In this document: positions 57,033 to 64,000 of the stretch, in pieces
Layout: every line of letters begins with the position of its first letter
Position numbering within the stretch: position 1 is the first letter of the stretch
Origin: Caprella mutica
Lineage: Eukaryota > Arthropoda > Malacostraca > Amphipoda > Caprellidae
NCBI GenBank assembly: GCA_947561585.1
Contig: CANNZV010000923.1
Location: forward strand, 487,923 to 551,922
Reading direction: 5' to 3'
Length of the DNA stretch: 64,000 nucleotides
Position numbers and translations under genes: made by a program
The notes under the pieces: model-generated
What the model saw: the letters and a program-made list of their open reading frames with translations, nothing else
Told to the model about the DNA's origin: nothing
Databases searched by the model: none

Positions 57033-57292
57033 ATTCGAAGATCCACGATAGACATTCTGAACCATTGATCTTATTTTGCTTAGATCAGGTTTTAGAATTT
57101 CTCAATAAGGTATGTACTGCTTCAGTACGTTCTTATTTTATATCCCAAACGATGCTGATCTCTAACCTCACGCAACCTACTCATTTGTTGGTATTTTCCT
57201 CTTCATTTTCTCTGCAGAATATCTTGATGAACGTTGATGAAATTTATTTGAGAACATTTCCGAGTGAGGAACAGCTTCTGGTTTCGAAATAG
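57033..57292 (+). CDS. Candidate 3' exons of an unknown gene, with a frame-neutral intron
   Basis: Exon one (57033-57109) follows AGTACCGCAG and encodes SKIHDRHSEPLILFCLDQVL then EFLNK, ending AAG|GTATGT. A 108-bp intron with a CTAAC branch-like motif and a long pyrimidine tract ends CTCTGCAG at 57217. Exon two (57218-57292) encodes NILMNVDEIYLRTFPSEEQL then LVSK and TAG. The intron is a multiple of three and has no stop, so the unspliced frame (from the Met at 56984, 102 codons) is also open. No family is recognised. Confidence 0.4.
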
Positions 57293-57294
57293 TG

Positions 57295-58060
57295 GAGCAG
57301 TCTTCACTATTCGGATTATCTATGCTTCTAGAGTATATTGCAGACTGAATTGGAATATTTGTTGCTTTTGATAACAGTGTTATAGAGTTATATAGGAAAT
57401 ATTTAAATGATAGTAATATTTAATGATAGATCAGTGTTCTCCAAAGTATTGTGGTTAAAATAGATAATTTGGAGATTCAAAGGTTCGATTCGGCGTGCCC
57501 CCTAACGGCAAAAAGAAAAAAATCTCCCAAGGTCAAAAAACAAGGAGACAAAATCCTCCTAAGACCAATGCTCAACCGACAATAACCCAATAACGTAAAA
57601 TCCCCACGAATACTTGACATTCAAATATATTAGTTAAATACAATTTATTAAAATAATACAACTATTATTTCAACATGTAATATTGCAGGCGAAATTCATT
57701 ACATTTTTTTAGTTTATAATGAATTTTTATCGAGAAGACGATGCAAATAGACTACACTATCAGGAAAGTTTTATGAAAAGCCTTTAAATTATTTCAAATT
57801 GAATTTTCAAATTGGATGTAGACAAGTAATTTATCAATCACCTTATGAATTAATATAACCTTTTGAGCAAAGGTGAATAGAGAGGAAAATGAATTAGTTT
57901 GTTTCAATCACTATAGAACATCTTTAAATATTACGGCCACATTATCAATGAAAGAAAATATAAAAAGCAGTAAGAAATTGTGGAAAATAAGACAGTGAGA
58001 GTTTGGAAAAATTACAGCGATTCTGACCTATAAAACAGAGATTGTAACAAACCAAAATAT
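57295..58060. other. Spacer, nothing seen
   Basis: The DNA is A+T-rich. A short GC-richer patch near 57480-57550 (GATTCGGCGTGCCCCCTAAC) resembles a fragment of an unidentified dispersed repeat. Confidence 0.35.
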
Positions 58061-58064
58061 ATTA

Positions 58065-58604
58065 CAGTAAAACCTCGTAGTAGACCAGAGTTACGTTCCT
58101 AGTTTGTTTGGTCTAGTAGGAAACTCACTTCAGTAGTTTCCTACTAGACCAACATCGTTCTCTCTAAAAGTAAAGCGGTGACTTTAACATTTCGATAGCT
58201 CTATTTGTTTATGATAACTTTAATGCCAAATTAATGGTGACTAACATACCAATTTTGAAGGGAAACACTTTTAGAAACAGTATGAATTATTTTTTGTTTC
58301 AATTAAATTTTCATTTTATGAAATTACAATAGGCTTCATTTTTCAGTAACTATTCATATCAATTTTTTTAGCACAGACTCTACTATTAAATCTGAAATCG
58401 ATTTTGTCATATATTTTATCCTAAAAACAACATAATTAAATATAATACATCGAGTTTCATCTTCAAAACAGTATTGTAATTATTACTCCTTGTAATATTT
58501 ACAATAGAATAACTGTCAGGTGACAAAAATTGTGTTCTTTCTAGTACGAGGTTTTTTTCCAGTACAGTTTAAAAAATTTCTTGGTCTACTAGGAGGCTTT
58601 GCAG
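58065..58604. mobile_element. Pogo/Tigger-like MITE, 540 bp
   Basis: The ends are CAGTAAAACCTCGTAGTAGA and, inverted, CTGCAAAGCCTCCTAGTAGA, matching at most positions and flanked by TA on both sides (58063-58064 and 58605-58606). CAGT-AAACCTCG ends with a TA duplication are characteristic of pogo/Tigger elements. The interior is A+T-rich and lacks transposase. Confidence 0.7.
58108..58152. other. 18-bp perfect hairpin inside the pogo-like element
   Basis: TTGGTCTAGTAGGAAACT pairs perfectly with AGTTTCCTACTAGACCAA over a 9-nt loop. GGTCTAGTAGG-type words also occur in the terminal repeats, so this may be an internal binding-site duplication. Confidence 0.85.
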
Positions 58605-58693
58605 TACAGGAAAGAGAAAATGTTCAGAAACCAGAAAGAGAACAGACCAAAAAATATGTGTAAGCTTGATAATTTGTAGATACTAAAGCTTAA

Positions 58694-58998
58694 ACAGAAA
58701 CCAGATCTTATTCATATACCAGATCATATTCATATACCAGATCATATTCATATACCAGATCATATTCTTATACCAGATCATATTCATATACCAGATCATA
58801 TTCATATACCAGATCTTATTCATATACCAGATCATATTCATATACCAGATCATATTCTTATACCAGATCATATTCATATACCAGATCATATTCATATACC
58901 AGATCATATTCATATACCAGATCATATTCATATACCAGATCAAATTCATATACCAGATCATATTCATATACCAGATCTTATTCATATACCAGATCCTA
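58694..58998. repeat. 18-bp minisatellite, about 17 copies
   Basis: The unit is ATCATATTCATATACCAG. The minus frame reads an MIWYMN repeat, with no coding meaning. Confidence 0.96.
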
Positions 58999-59035
58999 TT
59001 CTCTGACCTGAGAAGAATGTTCAAAAACCAGAGAT

Positions 59036-59395
59036 TATGAAGAGTGAAGAGAATATGAAGAGAGAAGAGAATATGAAGGGAGAAGAGAATATGAAGGGAG
59101 AAGAGAATATGAAGGGAGAAGAGAATATGAAGGGAGAAGAGAATATGAAGGGAGAAGAGAATATGAAGGGAGAAGAGAATATGAAGAGAGAAGAGAATAT
59201 GAAGAGTGAAGAGAGAAGAGAATATGAAGAGAGAAGAGAATGTGAAGAGTGAAGAGATTATGAAGAGAGAAGAGAATATGAAGAGTGAAGAGATTATGAA
59301 GAGAGAAGAGAATATGAAGAGAGAAGAGAATATGAAGAGTGAAGAGAAGATGAAGAGAGAAGAGAATATGAAGAGTGAAGAGAATATGAAGGGTT
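59036..59395. repeat. 18-bp purine-rich minisatellite, about 20 copies
   Basis: The unit is ATATGAAGGGAGAAGAGA. The left half is uniform (GGGAGAAG). The right half mixes AGAGAAG and AGTGAAG subtypes with small indels. The plus strand is nearly all purine with isolated T. It starts only about 40 bp after the previous 18-bp array. Confidence 0.96.
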
Positions 59396-59399
59396 TCCA

Positions 59400-61080
59400 G
59401 AGAGAATATTGTTCTTCACGATGGTATTTTAAAGATTTTTAATCATGTGGCTTTTGTCTCGAGAGGCTTTCCCGAACCTTTATTCGATTCTCGATTAGGT
59501 AATTGAATTAATTATCTATGAAACATTTCAAATTCAAACCCCATTCTTTATTTTCAAAATGTGTATGCAAAAAAGTTTAATAAGCATCCAACAAAATTAA
59601 AAAATAACCATATACCATTTTCTTTCCTTAGCATATTTGCCATCTACAATTCCTACTTTTCCATCTCGTCAGAGAACTACAAGTCGAACTCCAGTTAAAG
59701 ACCCAAAACTTGTTCTAACTTCCGTCCTTTTTCTCGTATTCTAATTCTTGGCTGAGTTTTCATCTCGAGTTGACTTTCTTTCTCTTGAAGGCCGGGGAGA
59801 TATGCTTTTTATTTCGCTGATGAGGCATGTTCAGAATTCGAACGAAGGGATTTCATTTCACTGGCTGCTCTTGAACTTGATAGAATAGTTCATTTGGAAA
59901 ATGTTAATAGATTTTCTAGACTGTAATTAATTTTGTGAGATATATCTTTTTCTCGATTGTAAGGAATTGTTCTTTTTGCTGAAATGATAATTGGCATCTT
60001 TGATCGGTGTTACCTATTGTACAGACTTGCTAGAAATAACGGCAAATATTGATACATTGAATGTTTGGGAAGAACTATTTAAACAATAAATAATGAGAAA
60101 CTAACTATTTTCTAAAATAAACACTTATAAATTCCATATTTATACAAATACGTTTTTTTACCAAATTATTTATTTCAAAAAATTAAAAATTGAATATTTT
60201 TCAAAAATTATCAATAAATTTTTTTTTAAATCGGCTGTTTCAAAATTGTTATTCGAAAAATAAATCTTTATAGATGATATTTCGATACGTAATATCCAAT
60301 AAATACTATCCTTCTATGGTTTAAAATCCCTCTTGCTATCCCCTACAGGTTATCCCTAGGAAAGTGAAACTTTATTTCGAAGATTCTAGCAAGACATTAA
60401 TTAATACAGGCCCTAATGTTAAAGAGACTAATGGATAATTAATGCATAAAGTATGTGCCAAATTAGCATCTTGCTAAAATGGAGGCGAGAAGAAAGGTAA
60501 CATGGAAACACCAATTGGTAGGGAAATAATGAAATGTTACCATTTTATTTGTTCGTAACGTATGGAAAATATTTAAATTAGGTTATTTAATTTTAATCTC
60601 AGGCTGGTGCAATAGCCATAGGGTGAGTTTTAGTTAATTCAACAGATCGTAATAGAAAAAATATATAATTTAACATTGTATACCTAGCTCGATATTATGA
60701 TAATGTACAATTGAAATAATGAGTTAAAATGTTATTATGTTTTCACTATATGATGTAGGTTTATGTTTTAATTAATCTGTAATACTAATTTCTTGTATAA
60801 TTTAATGAATAAGTTTCTTGAATTTTAAATCACAATGAAATTTTCATAATACTATTCTACTAAATAAATTGAAATTTAATGAATACCTTATGTGCAGTAA
60901 AAGAAAACATCATAAGATTTTTCCACACCTTCTTATTTCTCATTTATAAAAAGAAACTTTTTTAATTGTAATGCTTGTAGATATTTTATCATTGGTCTGT
61001 TGGCGCGATGAAAAATTTAATAAGTTTTGGAAATAAAAATACATTGGAAAACAGTGATTTGTGAAATCAACATCATGAAG
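59400..61080. other. A+T-rich spacer, no gene seen
   Basis: It holds no open frame of note. Short TATTTATTTCAAAAAATTAA-type A+T words dominate around 60100-60300. Confidence 0.4.
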
Positions 61081-61084
61081 TGAA

Positions 61085-64000
61085 TTTTCTCTGATAGTAC
61101 ATCATCACAGTGACTCTTTTCTCTGATAGTACATCATCACAGTGACTCTTTTTTCTGATAGTACATCATCACAGTGACTCTTTTCTCTGACAGTACATCA
61201 TCACAGTGACTCTTTTCTCTGTTAGTACATCATCACAGTGACTCTTTTCTCTGATAGTACATCATCACAGTGACTCTTTTCTCTGATAGTACATCATCAC
61301 AGTGACTCTTTTCACTGATAGTACATCATCAGAGTGACTCTTTTCTCTGACAGTACATCATCACAGTGACTCTTTTCTCTGATAGTACATCATCACAGAG
61401 ACTCTTTTCTCTGATAGTACATCATCACAGTGACTCTTTTCTCTGATAGTACATCATCACAGTGACTCTTTTCTCTGACAGTACATCATCACAGTGACTC
61501 TTTTCTCTGATAGTACATCATCACAGTGACTCTTTTCTCTGATAGTACATCAGCACAGTGACTCTTTTCTCTGACAGTACATCATCACAGTGACTCTTTT
61601 CTCTGATAGTACATCATCACAGTGACTCTTTTCGTCTGATAGTACATCATCACAGTGACTCTTTTCTCTGATAGTACATCATCAGAGTGACTCTTTTCTC
61701 TGACAGTATATCATCACAGTGACTCTTTTCTCTGACAGTACATCATCACAGTGACTATTTTCTCTGACAGTACATCATCACAGTGACTCTTTTCTCTGAC
61801 AGTACATCATCACAGTGACTCTTTTCTCTGACAGTACATCATCACAGTGACTCTTTTCTCTGATAGTACATCATCACAGTGACTCTTTTCTCTGATAGTA
61901 CATCATCACAGTGACTCTTTTCTCTGATAGTACATCATCACAGTGACTCTTTTCTCTGATAGTACATCATCACAGTGATTCTTTTCTCTGATAGTACATC
62001 ATCACTGTGACTCTTTTCTCTGATAGTACATCATCACTGTGACTCTTTTCTCTGATAGTACATCATCACAGTGACACTTTTCTCTGATAGTACATCATCA
62101 CAGTGACTCTTTTCTCTGATAGTACATCATCACAGTGACTCTTTTCTCTGATAGTATATTATCACAGTGACTCTTTTCTCTGATAGTACATCATCACAGT
62201 GACTCTTTTCTCTGATAGTACATCATCACAGTGACTCTTTTCTCTGATAGTATATTATTACAGTGACTCTTTTCTCTGATAGTACATCATCACAGTGACT
62301 CTTTTCTCTGACAGTACATCATCACAGTGACTCTTTTTCATGATAGTACATCATCACAGTGACTATTTTCTCTGACAGTACATCATCACAGTGACTCTTT
62401 TCTCTGACAGTACATCATCACAGTGACTCTTTTCTCTGATAGTACATCATCACAGTGACTCTTTTTCATGATAGTACATCATCACAGTGACTCTTTTCTC
62501 TGATAGTACATCATCACAGTGACTCTTTTCTCTGATAGTACATCATCACAGTGACTCTTTTCTCTGATAGTACATCATCACAGTGACTCTTTTCTCTGAT
62601 AGTACATCATCACAGTGACTCTTTTCTCTGATAGTACATCATCACAGTGACTCTTTTCTCTGACAGTACATCTTCACAGTGACTCTTTTCTCTGATAGTA
62701 TATTATCACAGTGACTCTTTTCTCTGATAGTACATCATCACAGTGACTCTTTTCTCTGACAGTACATCATCACAGTGACTCTTTTCTCTGATAGTACATC
62801 ATCACAGTGACTCTTTTCTCTGATAGTACATCATCACAGTGACTCTTTTCTCTTACAGTACATCATCACAGTGACTCTTTTCTCTGATAGTACATCATCA
62901 CAGTGACTCTTTTCTCTGATAGTACATCATCACAGTGACTATTTTTTCTGACAGTACATCATCACAGTGACTCTTTTCTCTGACAGTACATCATCACAGT
63001 GACTCTTTTCTCTGATAGTACATCATTACTGTGACTATTTTCTCTGATAGAACATCATCACAGAGACTCTTTTCTCTTACAGTACATCATCACAGTGACT
63101 ATTTTCTCTTATAGTACATCATCACAGTGACTCTTTTCTCTGACAGTACATCATCACAGTGTCTATTTTCTCTGATAGTACATCATCACAGTGACTCTTT
63201 TCTCTGATAGTACATCATCACAGTGACTCTTTTCGTCTGATAGTACATCATCACAGTGACTCTTTTCTCTGATAGTACATCATCAGAGTGACTCTTTTCT
63301 CTGACAGTACATCATCACAGTGACTCTTTTCTCTGACAGTACATCATCACAGTGACTATTTTCTCTGACAGTACATCATCACAGTGACTCTTTTCTCTGA
63401 CAGTACATCATCACAGTGACTCTTTTCTCTGACAGTACATCATCACAGTGACTCTTTTCTCTGATAGTACATCATCACAGTGACTCTTTTCTCTGATAGT
63501 ACATCATCACAGTGACTCTTTTCTCTGATAGTACATCATCACAGTGACTCTTTTCTCTGATAGTACATCATCACAGTGATTCTTTTCTCTGATAGTACAT
63601 CATCACTGTGACTCTTTTCTCTGATAGTACATCATCACTGTGACTCTTTTCTCTGATAGTACATCATCACAGTGACACTTTTCTCTGATAGTACATCATC
63701 ACATGTACTCTTTTCTCTGATAGTACATCATCACAGTGACTCTTTTCTCTGATAGTATATTATCACAGTGACTCTTTTCTCTGATAGTACATCATCACAG
63801 TGACTCTTTTCTCTGATAGTACATCATCACAGTGACTCTTTTCTCTGATAGTATATTATTACAGTGACTCTTTTCTCTGATAGTACATCATCACAGTGAC
63901 TCTTTTCTCTGACAGTACATCATCACAGTGACTCTTTTTCATGATAGTACATCATCACAGTGACTATTTTCTCTGACAGTACATCATCACAGTGACTCTT
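61085..64000 (-). repeat. 32-bp minisatellite, locus 3, inverted, at least 91 copies
   Basis: The unit reads AGTGACTCTTTTCTCTGATA then GTACATCATCAC, the reverse complement of loci 1 and 2. Rare variants recur 1601 bp apart in the same order: TTCGTCTGAT at 61631 and 63232, TATATTATTA at 62251 and 63852, CTCTTTTTCA at 62331 and 63932. A block of about 50 units was therefore duplicated. The array continues past the window edge. Confidence 0.98.

Overview
The window looks like arthropod, probably insect, nuclear DNA. It is A+T-rich, has spliced genes with GT-AG introns, and carries decayed Tc1/mariner, pogo/Tigger-like and PIF/Harbinger-like DNA transposons plus a LINE. I see no bacterial operon, rRNA, tRNA or CRISPR. 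No species can be named from sequence alone. Most long open frames here are by-products of tandem repeats whose period is a multiple of three, not genes.

The one well-supported gene lies on the minus strand between 18954 and 8994. I rebuilt seven exons by eye from splice sites and reading-frame continuity. They give a predicted secreted, cysteine-rich protein of about 304 residues with an N-terminal signal peptide, three N-glycosylation sequons and an AATAAA signal 13 bases past the stop. Its internal exons are phase-symmetric (1-1) and begin or end at recurring 'APEN' junctions. I do not recognise the family. Intron 5 (about 7.3 kb) holds a dead LINE, a PIF/Harbinger-like foldback element and a 1.4 kb minisatellite. 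Weaker coding candidates are a cysteine-containing exon at 28574-28877 and a C-terminal exon pair at 57033-57292.

The rest is dominated by more than 25 tandem arrays (periods 4-71 bp) that fill roughly a third of the window. Several show higher-order structure: a 105-bp unit made of five 21-mers (31.1-31.6 kb), a 550-bp duplication in the 22-bp array (54-55.5 kb), a 589-bp duplication in the 31-bp array (25-27 kb), a 256-bp one in the second 32-bp array and a 1601-bp one in the third. One 32-bp minisatellite occupies three separate loci (21.3-23.1, 51.2-52.3 and 61.1-64.0 kb), the last in opposite orientation and running off the window. Short cores (TACTATCAG, CCCATCACTG) recur inside otherwise unrelated units.

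Dispersed small repeats knit the window together. A MITE family (here 'MITE-A') has six copies, one split by a mariner remnant. A tiny hairpin element (here 'HP-A', arms GTTATGGTGGGGCCATAGAA) has about ten copies between 30 and 54 kb, and one arm has been amplified into a 34-bp minisatellite. Two foldback elements of about 1.1 kb with reiterated terminal motifs (119-1208 and 26907-27992) each sit inside a minisatellite. At the second, the array on each side is a different subfamily.
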